Source of the DNA: Mycosphaerella arachidis
Taxonomy: Eukaryota; Ascomycota; Dothideomycetes; Mycosphaerellales; Mycosphaerellaceae
Length of the DNA: 64,000 nt
Direction of reading: 5' to 3'
NCBI GenBank assembly: GCA_001297265.1
Contig: LIHB01000015.1
Coordinates: 246,785-310,784 of the forward strand
The position numbers and the translations under genes are program-made. Below are positions 42,241-54,052 of this stretch, one piece after another. Positions within the stretch are counted from its first letter, which is position 1; each line of letters begins with the position of its first letter. The notes below the pieces were generated by a model, which searched no databases, was not told the DNA's origin, and saw only the letters and a program-made list of their open reading frames with translations.

Positions 42241-43514
42241 TTACTCACGCCTCGACAAAGCTGTCGAATCATGCCTCAAAAACTCCGCAAACCCCACCGC
42301 ATCCTCACGCATCAAAACCTCATTTGTCGTAGCGGCGACCTCCTGATGCTCAGGAACACTCTCCACCCTCATCTTATACAGCAGGTTTGCCGCGCTAAAC
42401 CTGCTACTCCTCACAGAGTTCGGCATAGGCGGCCAACTCGCTGCGGTAGATCTATCAGATCCACCTAGGGTTGGAACCTCCGAATCAACTTCGTTCCAAA
42501 TGGGCTCTGCAGATGCCGAGGCCACCTGAGGTAAGCGTGTCTGATGTTTTGGTAGTTGGGACTCTTCCACCAGTTTGGGGAAGAGTTTGACGATGAAGGC
42601 CTTGAGCGCCAGAAGTGAGGCGCAGATGACACCCACATTTGCCTCGACTGCGGACCAGGTGATTGCCCAGATGCCAGACATGACAGGGTCTCCCAGTTCT
42701 GCTGTGACGATTACGGTGCTTAGTCTAACACAAGAGACCGCACAGACGATGAAGCCCAGGACGAAGACTAACATCGTCAGGATTTTCTGCTTCTTTGGCA
42801 AATGCAGTCCTCCAATGACCGGTATCGGCAAGATCAGGGTCAGAAAGTCCAGGCCAATATTCACACCAGCCACACTCGCCCAGTATGTTTGCGCATTTCT
42901 GCAGCGGCCAGGTATTGTGACGTTCCACAGCTTGGCAGTCGGTGTACATAGGAAGATACCACCAAAAACGCCCCAACACGCTGCAGGAAAGAGGGCCGCC
43001 ATGAGTATCCAGCAGCACGCCCGAATGTTACGGCCATCGAAGACACGAAGGTATTGGATCAAGATCGAGGCCTTCGTGATATTGACCGTGGTTGCCCAGA
43101 CAGTATTGATGACGACGATCAGTTTGACAATGAGGATGGTGTCGACTACTCCAGGCTGAGCGCGGTATTCGCCGATGCCTGCGAAGATTGCGGCGCCGAT
43201 GGAGGCGGTGATGACCCAGCAGAGGAGCTGTATACGTTAGCTACAGGCCCTTGACTCATCTGTTCGGCTCATGAAGTGCTCACCAGAGATATGAGAATCA
43301 CCCAATCGTCCAGTCCAATGATCCGCACAAGCGTCGCCCTCGTATACCATCGTAACACCACAATCACAGTCGCCAGCACAGAAAGTCCAATCGCAGGTCC
43401 CAAAGCTGTCCATCCAATATCGCCAGCGCCGAAGTGCACTGCCGTAGGAGATGCAGGTTGCTCATTTAGTGGAATGTTATCGTCGTAGTCTTCTCTGAAG
43501 CCTCTCCTGATCAT
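42241..43514 (-). CDS. fungal rhodopsin-domain seven-helix membrane protein (2 exons)
   Basis: Exons are 43514-43284 and 43227-42241; the 56-bp intron runs GTGAGC to ATACAG with a GCTAAC branch. The 405-residue product has an extracellular N-terminus, then helices from about residue 38. The family markers are RIIGLDDWVILIS after helix 2, KASILIQYLRVF, a GIFLC...GRC extracellular loop, and NIGLDFLTLILPIPVI. This is the PTH11/SAT4-like fungal rhodopsin-domain family, proposed receptors or sensors at the plasma membrane. Ligands are mostly unknown. The C-terminal ~130 residues are cytosolic. A GTGAGT at the stop codon could start another intron, but no downstream exon fits. Confidence 0.85.
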
Positions 43515-44193
43515 CCTGGGCGAAGTCCTTGTTCCCAGGCATCATCGTCGTCGGCGCAGTCGATTCATCTTGAGAGATTCGAGCACAAAGAGAGCTGCAT
43601 CTAAGCATTTTGGCAATGATCGCATAGTACCAAACAAGATCTAGCACATCAAAGCGATGAGATTCCGATATGTTGGCAACAGCCAAATTTGGAGCAAAGC
43701 TGGAGAAGTTGATGCGGAGTAGTCCAGTGATGTGAAGTGGGAAGTTCATCACCACATTTTCCAGAGGCTCGGGTGAAATTACGGTTCAGAAGTTCCAGAC
43801 ATGATGTGTCCTGTCCAAAGAAGGCATACTCATCGGTCTTGGGATGGATAGTATCCTTGCTTCCTAGAGATGTGTGGTACGTCCTCACGTCAGGTCATTG
43901 TTGCTGCAACCTGGTGATTGTTTACGAAGCACGAGTGATGTGTCCCAGTGCAAGCAGCTGAGAAGAGAGCCTTCATCATGGTGATCCTGCTCTCCAGGAC
44001 GTGGAATATGACCATATCACTGGTGCGACGACCTGATAGAGAAGCAATCCAGCTTGTGTCATGAAACTCAGTCGTGCGACCTCGCTTGGACACGGCTCAG
44101 ATCAGAGAATGTGTTGGCACTGGGCACGCCTTCTGGCATCGCGTTACAGCCGTGATCCCGTCGTAGAAGGACTTTCGCATGGTCTCGTGGCCA
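43515..44193. other. intergenic region
   Basis: Promoter of the rhodopsin-domain gene. No recognisable coding. Confidence 0.45.
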
Positions 44194-44535
44194 TCATCGA
44201 TGATTCCGGGAAGTGGCTGTGACCTTCTGGTTGCGTGGACTCTGCATGCTCTGGAATAATGCCATCTTAGTCTGGAGATATGCCTGGATGACCTGATCTT
44301 CTTCCGGCATGTTTCGAGCTTTAGTCGACTTGGTCGGTACTGATGTCTTCCAGGACTCGATAGCATTGATTTGCTGGCAGCCTAGGTATGGATGTGAATT
44401 CGCCGATGTCGAGCTTGACGAGCTGGTCTTCGAAGTGATACTCGAGGCCTTACGCCTTGAAGTCTTGTTGTGCTGCATGTCGCTGTCCGTAGTGGTTGTG
44501 CTTGAGCAGCTCTTTCCAGCAGTAGAGGACGACAT
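44194..44535 (-). CDS. small Ser/Thr-rich protein, unknown
   Basis: 113-residue open frame starting MSSSTAGKSCSSTTTTDSD. A low-complexity Ser/Thr/Lys N-terminal half precedes a segment predicted helical (EEDQVIQAYLQTKMALFQSMQ). No signal peptide. The helical end looks protein-like; the rest could be chance. No family recognised. Confidence 0.4.
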   Translation of the reverse strand: MSSSTAGKSCSSTTTTDSDMQHNKTSRRKASSITSKTSSSSSTSANSHPYLGCQQINAIESWKTSVPTKSTKARNMPEEDQVIQAYLQTKMALFQSMQSPRNQKVTATSRNHR

Positions 44536-45642
44536 GAGATATAGAGCCTCGTCCCCAGCCTAGCAACACAAATATGTTTGAAATGTCAAGGTGCAATCAC
44601 CGGTCCTCTCAGCTATATCACCCTTCTCATTTATTTCGAGGCAGACTGTCCAACCATGCCGTAAACCCAGTCCGTTGCAAAGCCTCTTGTAGTCACGCCG
44701 AAGCAACGACGCGACGGCTTGTGCATACAGCAAATCGGTCAGTCCAACGCACTGTGGTCATGTACTGCAGGTAGCGTTATCGTGATGCAGCCCCCACGAA
44801 TGGGTAGGCATTATTTGCAACAAGAGGCGTCAATGGGGCCGTTGATCATCCTAGACTGCGCAAGGCACGGCGAGCTTTCCCCTGATCCGATGAGTACATC
44901 TACCCTACCGCACGAAGGCGAGCGCCGGGCAGGTCTCGGGCAACCATGGGCCAACCGTGGGCAAGCATACAAGTGTCATGATTTGACAAATACCTGATAC
45001 AATAGTGCTCGATGGTCTCAAATAGAGATTGCGAATTGGTGCAGCGCAGTGCAGATACTGAGGAACAGTGGGGTTGCATTAATGAGAGGTATGAGTATTC
45101 CAAATCGTCAGAAGCGGAGCGACGTCTCGTCCCGAAGGCTCTCCGCGCACGAGCTAGAAACGCACGAGTCGTGCAATCTGGCGCTGCCACGAGGTCTTTT
45201 AGCCGGTGTCCTCAACTAAGGGCACACATGGCCGTCGTGGAAATTAAGCATATGCCTGACAAAGAGATGGTAGACGGGGTATTTGCATTGCATCAGGGGA
45301 GAGAAAGCAAGTGAGCACGGGCCGTGTTGAAATATGCCTAGGCCAGGCTGGGCAGCAACGAGATCCTCTGTTTGCGATAAGCAAAAGTTAACGGGGTGGT
45401 CGTTCAGTCGGCCCCATTGCGAGTTGATGTCGTCAAGACTCATGTTCAAGGTCGATATGGAGACATCTGCGTCGCAACCCGCCCGTACCAAGATTTCTCA
45501 GCCAAGCTTTCCAGAGCTATGACAGACCGGCATCTTTACGCGCGCACATGGCAGCCACATCATCCTTCTCGTATGCATGGTATTTGATATGATACAACGT
45601 CTGTCAGTCATCAGCCTTCGCCGTACATACATCGCTGCCTGA
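44536..45642. other. gene-poor stretch
   Basis: About 1.1 kb with short overlapping frames only. The right end is the 3' region of the glucosidase gene. Confidence 0.5.
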
Positions 45643-48600
45643 TCACGCAAACGCGATCTTCCATCCAGCGCCGACTTGCACAGCGGGATTTCGGACCACA
45701 GCCCATGCCGCCTTGCCCCGTTCCTTATCATGGAAGTCAAGTGGGACCATTCTGGCACCTGCACTCTTGCCACCTTGCTCTTCGCTGACCTCCACCTCTG
45801 TCTTGCCCTTCCACGATTGAGGCGCACCAACAATGATGACCTTTTCGACTCGGACCTTCTCCATTAATTTCAAATACTCCTTGGTCTTCTTACCCGCAGC
45901 TGTCAGGTCTTCGCTCATGAGCGTCGATGTCGAGCCTTGATACACGAATCGTCGATGGATTTGTGCCCCTTCCAGGTGATCGAAGCTCTCTCCGTCGTCA
46001 AGGTACAGAGTGCCTTCTGCATCACCTGAGTGCCCAAGTACGACGACAAGAGTGATCGGGTCGTACTTCATCAGCCCCGAACTCCTTCTCGGTCTGTCTC
46101 GGCGTGGGATGATGTGGCCGCCACGCATCAGTAATGGGATGGTTTGCAAAGGCGACGAGAGAGTCACCTCGCCCGGGCCTTCGTACGTCCAGAAATCGAA
46201 GTAGTCGTAGTAGTTCTCCTTGTCAGCGAGATATACTGTAGTCGCTGATTGATCCTTCTTGGTGACCGGCTTTGCAAGAATACCAAAGCTGCCAAGGTAA
46301 AGCTGATCATCGAGCGCGAAGCCCTTCTCATCGCCGGGGAACACATAGTAATTCGGTCGCACAATAGGCGCGCCCGTCACCGATGACTCGTGAAAAGCCG
46401 TGTACCACGCCGGGAGTAAGCTGTAACGTAAGCGAACAGCTTGTGTGATGATCGATGTGTACGGCTCGCCTGCTAGATACGGTTCTCTGCGGCGGGTATC
46501 AATGTGTGCGTGTGCTCGCATGAATGGATACCAAATACCAGCCTGGTACCATCTCGTGAGCAGATCCTTGTCCGGGTTGCCAAAGAAGCCACCAACGTCA
46601 GCACCCGCATTCGGAAAGCCGCTGATACCCATACTGAGCACCATTGGGATAGATGCTTCCAAATGCGACCATGCAGCTTGGTTGTCACCAGTCCACATGG
46701 CACCCAGTCGCTGACTTCCCGAAAAGAAGGCGCGGGTGAGGACGAATGGCCTGACGTTGTGCTCCTCCTCTTCCTTGTCGCGGGCAAGCAGTCCTTCGTA
46801 CGTGGCATTGATCAGGGTCATACCGTTAAGGTTGTGGACATCTCTGTGCTCCCAGCCGCCATGATGGATGTTGTCCTTGGGCATGGTAGTTTCGGGTCCG
46901 TTGAAAACAGATGGCTCGTTCATGTCGTTCCACAAGAAAAGATTCTTCGCGGACCCGGTGAACTTGTTATACTTGAACAGGCCAGCCCACCATTGGCGTG
47001 CAGCTGGACTGAAACAGTCAACCCAGTAACTGCTTCCAGGCCAGCACCAACCCTCGTAAATGCTGTTGTCCTTGTTCTTCACCGCGAGATCTTTCGACTT
47101 TAGCTCATCGACGATGTGATACCCGCCCTCGTTCTTGATATGAGGGTCGATGATGGCGACTAGCTTACGCTCATGTTCGTCCAACTGTTTCTGCATGCCA
47201 AGTGGGTTGGGAAACGTCATGGAGTCCCACGTGAAGTACTTCTTGCCGTCGGTATACTCAACATCGAGCCAGATGACATCGTAAGGGATGCGGTGCTTGT
47301 CAAACTTCCTGTCGACATCTTTGACATCTTCATCTGTCACATAGTTCCACCTGCATTGGTGATAGGCGATGGAGAAGTGCTGTGGCAGCTGTTGAGTTCC
47401 GGTGAGCTCAGTGTATGCACCGATGACATCCTGAGGTGTCGGACCAAGAAAGACAAAGACGTCAAGCAGACCAGACTCGCTAATCCAGTGGGTGTCGGTC
47501 GTGGTCTTACTGCCAATGCCCATGCTCAGTGGGTTGACAGATGCCGAAGACTTGGTGATGTCGACCCAGGTCTCGGCGGCATTCAGCCAGAAGACACCGA
47601 CGGTCGAGTCTTTCTTGTGTGCCTGCATGAATGGGATCGAGCCATATAGCGTCATTGGACTGTCCATCTCGTACTCGAACACATCGCTGTTGTACATGCG
47701 GTATGGCTGGTCGTATTTGCCGTCGCCGCCGCCGCGTGTCTCGCGCAGGTTCAAAGGAGTCGCGTGCTCGGCCAGACCATAGACGAAGTCGTATCCTGGG
47801 AATGTGATGTCGAGAGCGACAGCTTCCGGGCCTCGTGGCTTGGTGTCGGTATTCCCACCAAACGACTCGTCCCACCATGTGCTTTCATCCTCGGCGGCAT
47901 CGTTATCGCTCTTCGCTACTACTGCTTCGTCGCCTGTCTTCTCGCTCGCTTCGCCCTCCTTCTTCGCGTCGGCCGGCTTGTCCACCTTCTTCCGCCAATG
48001 CTCGACGTTCAACAAACCTCGCTCGTTGAACTTGATCTGGACCTCTCCATCGCGAACGAAGTCGACACCAAACGGCGAGTGTCGGATGATGGCTTCGAAC
48101 TTGCTTCCAGCGCCGTATTTCACCTTGGTCGTGCTCTCGTCGCCGTCCTTGTCGATGGCTGCACCGGTGCTCACAGTGGTCCCTCCAACGATGGCCCACT
48201 TCTCGGCCTCGTTGTATCGCTCTTTCCGTATCTGTCGGTCATGTCGTAGCTCGATCTTGTCGTTCTTGCCAGCTTGTCTCTGCTCCTCGTCGATTGTGAC
48301 ACGTGCGACACCAGACTCATAGAATGCAACCTTCAGGGGCAGTCGGATCTTCTGGTCGGTGTTGATGATCTTCTTGTTGATGATACCAGTTAAGATGCCG
48401 TCGTTGAACTTGATCGTTGATCGGTCGAGCTCGTAAGGAGATTGCCATTTGGATGTCGCGAGGGCGGTGTCGGCATAGAGTCGGTTGCGCTTGCAGAAAC
48501 CAGATTGATCGCAAGTCTTGAAGTTCTCGTGCTTCACGGTCACTACCAAGACATGTTAGGGGACTGGGGGACATGTACGGAGGATGATGGTTGTGGAAGG

Positions 48601-48712
48601 ACATTTAAGCACTGCATTACATACCGGCTGGCGTGATGAAGCAGCACAGTGCGACGAAGAGGAAGACAACGCCCGTCCAGCGCTTGGAGGAGCCACTGAA
48701 GTCCCGCATCAT
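45643..48712 (-). CDS. ROT2: glucosidase II catalytic alpha subunit, GH31 (2 exons)
   Basis: Exons are 48712-48625 and 48542-45643 (82-bp intron), giving 995 residues. The first exon encodes the signal peptide (KRWTGVVFLFVALCCF), joining VTVKHENFKTCDQSGFC, the classic start of mature ER glucosidase II. GH31 features: GLAEHATPLNL, YDVIWLDVEYTDG, the nucleophile Asp in WNDMNEPSVF (~567), and the acid/base Asp in MWTGDNQAAWSHL. An acidic/Lys insert near residues 220-260 is a usual fungal feature. It trims the inner alpha-1,3-glucoses from N-glycans, working with a beta subunit in the ER calnexin cycle. No HDEL is present; retention is through the beta subunit. Confidence 0.95.
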
Positions 48713-49200
48713 ATGTCTATGCTGTCGTCCTTTCAAGACGCACAGCAAGATGAATCAGATGGAAGTTGACAGCTTCAAGCCAGCGCCAATGCCAACACGT
48801 CGATCTCCCCCGGGGTCTGGAACCAGCTTTTGGGTTGATCAAGTAATGGCTGCTTTGTAGAAGGCACGAAGCGGTGGACACAATCGCACTCGGTCTCTGC
48901 CCTCAACTCAACGGGCGATCAGCTTCTCAGCCTTGTGCACTTCTTCACCAGTCTACAAGCAATTCGTGCCAACAGAGAGCGACCAGCAGCGACTCCAGGT
49001 CCGACAGCTCTCGGCGGTTGAAGGTCCCCCCTGCATCAAACGGGCACCTGTGGTGGGGGCCTTGCTGTCCCGCAGCTAGATTTTCCATGTCGAGCGATAA
49101 TACACCGCCAGAGCCTGGCATCTTCAAGTACCTCAACGCAAAAGATCGCTCTCACCTCACCACTGTCCTGCGTCAGAAACAACAGCAAGAGCAAGCCAAC
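48713..49200. promoter_or_regulatory. divergent promoter ROT2/NDK
   Basis: Separates two divergent starts. Near 49087 an ATG opens a 38-codon frame continuous with the NDK start. Confidence 0.5.
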
Positions 49201-49899
49201 ATGACTTCCGAGCAGACGTGAGTCGACCGCCAATGGCTACGTCGAGCACAGAGCACAACACTGACAAGCGAACAGCTTCATCGCTGTCAAGCCAGACGGT
49301 GTCCAGGTACGGCGGGACTCGCACTCATGGGCATGTCCCGTGCTATGCCAATCGAGAGGCTAATACTACCTCATAGCGTGGCATTGTCGGTGAGATCATC
49401 TCCCGCTTCGAGCGCCGTGGGTGAGTAGAGGGCAGTGTTTGAACCACCCATACCACTTCTAACGGCCCTTCCAGTTTCAAGCTTGCCGCCATCAAGCTCA
49501 TTACTGCCTCCACCGAGCACCTCGAGAAGCACTACGCCGACTTGAGCGACAAGCCATTCTTCAAGGGTCTTGTCACCTGTACGTCCCACGAGAGATTTGA
49601 TAAGAGCAAGAGAAGGCAGATGCTGACACACAACAGACATGGCCAGTGGCCCAATCTGCGCCATGGTCTGGGAGGGCCGTGAGGTCGTCAAGACCGGCCG
49701 CCAAATCCTTGGTGCCACCAACCCACTTGCCTCGCAGCCAGGCACGATCCGCGGCGACTTCGCCATCGACGTAGGCCGCAATGTCTGCCATGGCTCTGAC
49801 GCCGTCGAGTCCGCGCAGAAGGAGATTGCTCTCTGGTTCAGCAAGGAGGAGATCCAGAGCTGGAAGTCCGCTCAGCACGAGTGGGTCTACGAAAAATAG
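49201..49899 (+). CDS. nucleoside diphosphate kinase (5 exons)
   Basis: Exons are 49201-49217, 49276-49306, 49377-49420, 49475-49578 and 49637-49899, giving 152 residues, the normal NDPK size. Seen: TFIAVKPDGVQRG, FERRGFKLAAIKL, GPICAMVWEGREVVKTGR, GATNP, TIRGDFAIDVGRNVCHGSD with the phospho-accepting His, and C-terminal WVYEK. It equilibrates NTP/NDP pools as a hexamer. The first three exons are only 17, 31 and 44 nt. An upstream in-frame ATG at 49087 would add 38 residues; the 49201 start matches the family. Confidence 0.94.
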
Positions 49900-50731
49900 A
49901 TGCCTTACGAGCGGCAAGCAGCATGAGTAGGCGTTAGGACAGACGAGGGGTGACTTGTGATCTAGACATGTTGCAGCAGCAGGCTATGCATGCCCAGGCC
50001 GTCTACCTAGACGAGCTATGATGAAAAGTTACACGAATTCGAGGCAGCATCGGGCCCGAATGTGGAAGACTGCACCTTCGACGAAATAAAACGCGAAGCT
50101 TGTTTCAACTGCGATCCAACCTTTCTCCCATCAAAATTGTTCCTTTGCTTCTCTTCCTAGCAATGTCATATCGTCGGTCTGCCTCTTTTACCCGCCTGCT
50201 GTATTATCACGCGTTTTCGATATTGTGCCGAGGAACCCAGCCAATACTACCATTGTACTACCTGTCGTGTTCATTGCAGCCTGGTGTCACCTACAAAATA
50301 ACGAACAGTCACCACGGTGCTTCTCATATCGTGCCTGCCCTTGCGACAATGGCAGGAGCCGAGCTAGCCGAGCTCGATTGCGAGCGCCACCAACACCTCG
50401 AAAGCTGAGCATGGGCATTTACAGGCACGATTTCTTCTTGATACATCTCGTTGACGTGCCTGTTCTCATGTTTTCGGGCTTCGCCAACCATAGACAAGTG
50501 AGCTACTCGGCCCTGATAGCACAACAGGCCTGCAAATACCCGAAGGAGAGCTGGCCTCCCACCAGGAACAGACAACACTCTTTCATCAGGCAGACAGAGC
50601 CGGATCGGAGAGCGGAATCAAGCATCGGCAGGAGATCCTAGAAAGTAATGAGTCCCGCTGTTGCGCGGAACGACATGTCGAACCCTCAAGACTGAAGCCT
50701 GGCCGGTCCTGTTCCTGCCACACGCGGAAGG
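49900..50731. other. intergenic region
   Basis: NDK 3' UTR and the promoter of the Zn2Cys6 gene. No coding evidence. Confidence 0.5.
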
Positions 50732-52988
50732 ATGTCGTTGAGCAGCGTCCACAAGCTTCTCGGTATGGAATCAGACACCACGACTCGCGTCAACAAGCCA
50801 GGGACATCGTGTCTTGGTTGCAGGCGACGTAAGCTCAAATGCACTCGCGAGAACAAGGGCTGTCATAACTGCACCAAAGCAGACTTACCATGCGTGTACC
50901 CAACGCCAGAAGTTGGCGTCAAGCGCAAGCGAGGGCCATACAAGAAAGACAAGCCTGCTCGGCAACGACATTTGGAAGATCTCGTCAAGTACCTAGAGCC
51001 CAAGAATGAGCCCGATGACGGAGATGGAGCCGACAGTCCTAGTCAGCAGTCATCGTCCGACCGCAGGCGAAGTGCATCGGGTCCCAGCGCGAATGTCAAC
51101 ATCGGCCGGTCATCGGTACACAATGCTCATTCAGAGGGTCTCGTCAAAGACGCGTTGATAGCATTGACACGCTCCTCGGTGTCAGACCATGAGTCGCGTC
51201 TCGACGATGGCTCGTTCTTTACGCAAAGCCATGCTGCTCCCTGCACAGCCAATACTGCCAGCAGCCATCCTCCAGTGCGCCGCATCTTCGAATATTGGAG
51301 CATGTACGAGGCTCGAGTCGATCCAATGGTCAAAGTCATACACTGTCCGACTTTCACCAAGAAACTGTTCGGCATCATTGACAAGCTAGAATCCGTTACG
51401 TTGACCATGGAGGCTCTCCTGTTCAGCGTCTATTACGCTGCTGTTAGCACCTGTACCGCACGGGAGACGAGAAGTCGGTTCGGCGAAGATCAAGGCCTGC
51501 TTCTCAAACGTTACGGCCAGCACATCGAGACAGCGTTGAGCAATAATTACGATGTGCCGAATCTGGAGCAGTTGCAAGCACTGGTCTTGTACATCGTTTG
51601 TCACAAATTTCTCTGCTGCCAATACAATGTAGCTAACATTTGCCAGATCTGTATCCGCTGGCAAGACAATACTACAAATCTCAAGGCTCTGTTCACGCTG
51701 GCTGTACGTTCGGCACAGATCATGGGCGTGAACGAGGATCCTGAAGGGAAGTTTCCAGCCTGCGAAGTCGAGCTGCGTCGACGACTCTGGTATCACCTCT
51801 ATGGGCTGGAAAGCCGGACCGCAGAGGAGAGCGACACTCGATCGACGACGCTGATGCAAGATCACAACGTGCAGATACCTTCCAGTCTCAACGACATCGA
51901 CTTGGATCCTAGTATGACAGAGGCGCCCCGGCCGAGGTCGGGAGTTACTGACATGACATTTCCGCTACTTAGATTCGAGGTACATCGACTCATCTTTGGA
52001 CTTGTGACGATCAAACGGCAGCAGACCGCAAAGCAAGCTAGCATTGCAGGCGTTCAGCGTGACCAAGCTGACTTTCTGGAGCAAGCAAGGTCGAGACTCG
52101 AGAATCAATACATAGTCTATTTGCACCCTTCACGACCATACGATTGGATGTGCTTGCAATTCATTCGAGGCATGTTGGTACGTGTTGAGGTATCGAGATG
52201 ACATGAGCACCGCTGACACACGACAGATCAAAGCTCAGCTGATGGTCGATTTTCCGTTTGGGTCAGTGCCTACCAAAGAGATGCCAGCGTCACAGCGAAT
52301 GAAGCTGTTGCAGGCTTCGGTGAGAGTCATTGAAACGACTCATGTTCTCGCCATTGACGAGCGTATGAGTGACTGGACATGGTACTTCGTCGGCTATGTC
52401 CAGTGGCACTCTCTAGCAATTGTTGTTGCAGAACTAGGCTGTAGCACAAACGTGGAGTTCACCGACATGGCATGGGAAGTGCTCGATCCAGTTCTCTCAG
52501 ATTGGGACGCCATGTACAAGACGAAGAAGGATGAACCGGCCTGGGAGCACGTCAATACCATGATTGAGCGCGCACGTCATGCTCGGCGACGAAGACACGT
52601 GCACCCGAACAAAGTGAAACGAATGCCCCAAGCCGGATTATACAGTCAATCTCAAGAGCAGTCACTACCACAGGATACAGTCCCAATACACAATCAAGAT
52701 TATGGCCATACAACGTATAGCTCCATGGAACCGCACCACGTGCACATGCAGCAGCCGGACCAGAACAGCACACCAGGTAGTCACCCGCCTCTTACCGGCC
52801 ATGGCGGAATGATGGACTTCAACATCGACTTTGACACTCTGGATGCAATCGGTGACATAGACTTCGGTGCTTTCGATCAAGTCTTCAACAGCGAGAGCTG
52901 GGATATGCTCAGCCAGTTGCCAGACCTGGAGATGCCGCTGTATGCTGGGGCTCAAGCGGTTGAAATGCATCCACAGGCGTATCGATAA
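50732..52988 (+). CDS. Zn2Cys6 transcription factor with fungal MHR domain (2 exons)
   Basis: Exons are 50732-52177 and 52227-52988 (49-bp intron), giving 735 residues. The binuclear cluster has Cys27, 30, 37, 44, 47 and 54 (C-x2-C-x6-C-x6-C-x2-C-x6-C), followed by a basic linker (KRKRGPYKKDK) and a short predicted coiled coil (RQRHLEDLVKYLE). The middle homology region (~190-560) has the usual RRRLWYHLYGLESR-type segment (~350). The C-terminal ~130 residues are His/Gln/Pro-rich and end in an acidic, aromatic stretch (DFNIDFDTLDAIGDIDFGAFDQVF) that looks like an activation domain. Nuclear DNA-binding regulator; target genes unknown. The next gene downstream is a sugar transporter. Confidence 0.9.
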
Positions 52989-54052
52989 CCTGTCAATGCA
53001 TATAATGCGTACTGGTGGCAGATACTGTCCGGCAGGCAAGCTTGCCCTTCCTCAACAGGCAGTCTTACAGCTTATATCCTATTAAATTGGCGCAGATACA
53101 TGCCAAGTCTGATATCGTCTCAAGCTAAGACTCACTCACTTTGGAGTGCTTAGGCACAACGACTGGATTGCACCCCCCCCCCTTTTTTTTGCCCCCACCA
53201 AAGGGGGGCTTGAAAATCATAGGGTCCGAGTTCTTGCAACTTAATTCTGAATGCTCTTCGCAATCAATCCACTTGGACTCCGAACAGTCGAGCTATTAGT
53301 TGCGAACTTGATGGGTTTAAGTGAGAAGAGGCTGCCTGCCGGATACATTAAAACCGCCTGCCGGTTAGTATCTGCCCGTACTGGTGAGCGCAACTATGCT
53401 GTCGTTGCACGTGCATCGAGAGCAAGACCCGCAAGGGTGGTCTTCATTTTGAGGAGCCGCATCTGTCGCTGCGGCGCAGTTCGGGTGGCACGCGATGGGT
53501 ATCGCACGCGGCAATGCCATGCCCATCCCGTTGGCTCCCGGATCTGTACTCCTCTAAGAACCTCAGTGTTCAAGGACTGTGGTTGCCTCATTAGTCAGCA
53601 AGTCACCAGCACAGCATTCCTGGTTCATGCATGTCTTGCGCTGCTCAAGATTCAGCCTTGGCAGCCGGAACTGTCGATCGATAACCCAAAGTTGAGGCGC
53701 TCTTGCACTAGGAGGAACGCCCCTGTCGGCAAGGCCTTGCACGCCACAGCCCACATTCCGATATACCTCGAAGGAACGAGAGAAAGAAATCAGTGCAATA
53801 TAGCGACGGCGACCCGTTTGTAGCACTTTACCCCACAAATCAGCTGCGGAGTACGCATTGTGATTGGCTTAATGTCCGGCATTCACTTGATTACGCCTAG
53901 CGAGGTAGCACGGGTGATATGGCGTGCTATATCCAGGGCCATGTTGGTCTGGCGGATTTCTCTACCAAGATTATCCTGTCTCCCACAATTCTCGGTGGAC
54001 TGATACCGACCTCATACCAGCTTCGAGAACGCCGCAGCTTCAGCCTTTCGAT
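52989..54052. other. intergenic region, about 1 kb
   Basis: A 190-codon plus-strand frame (53251-53823) has no family pattern, many Arg/Cys and no splice logic, so I treat it as chance. Holds the regulator's 3' end and the transporter promoter. Confidence 0.45.
53173..53209. repeat. C10-T8 tract plus GCCCCC/GGGGGC hairpin
   Basis: Ten C then eight T (53173-53190), followed at once by a perfect 6-bp stem (53191-53196 with 53204-53209) and a 7-base loop. About 190 bp past the regulator's stop. Confidence 0.7.

Noticed and set aside
53251..53823. 190-codon plus-strand open frame between regulator and transporter
   Set aside because: Arg/Cys/Ala-rich without hydrophobic core pattern or family; most likely a chance frame in GC-balanced DNA.
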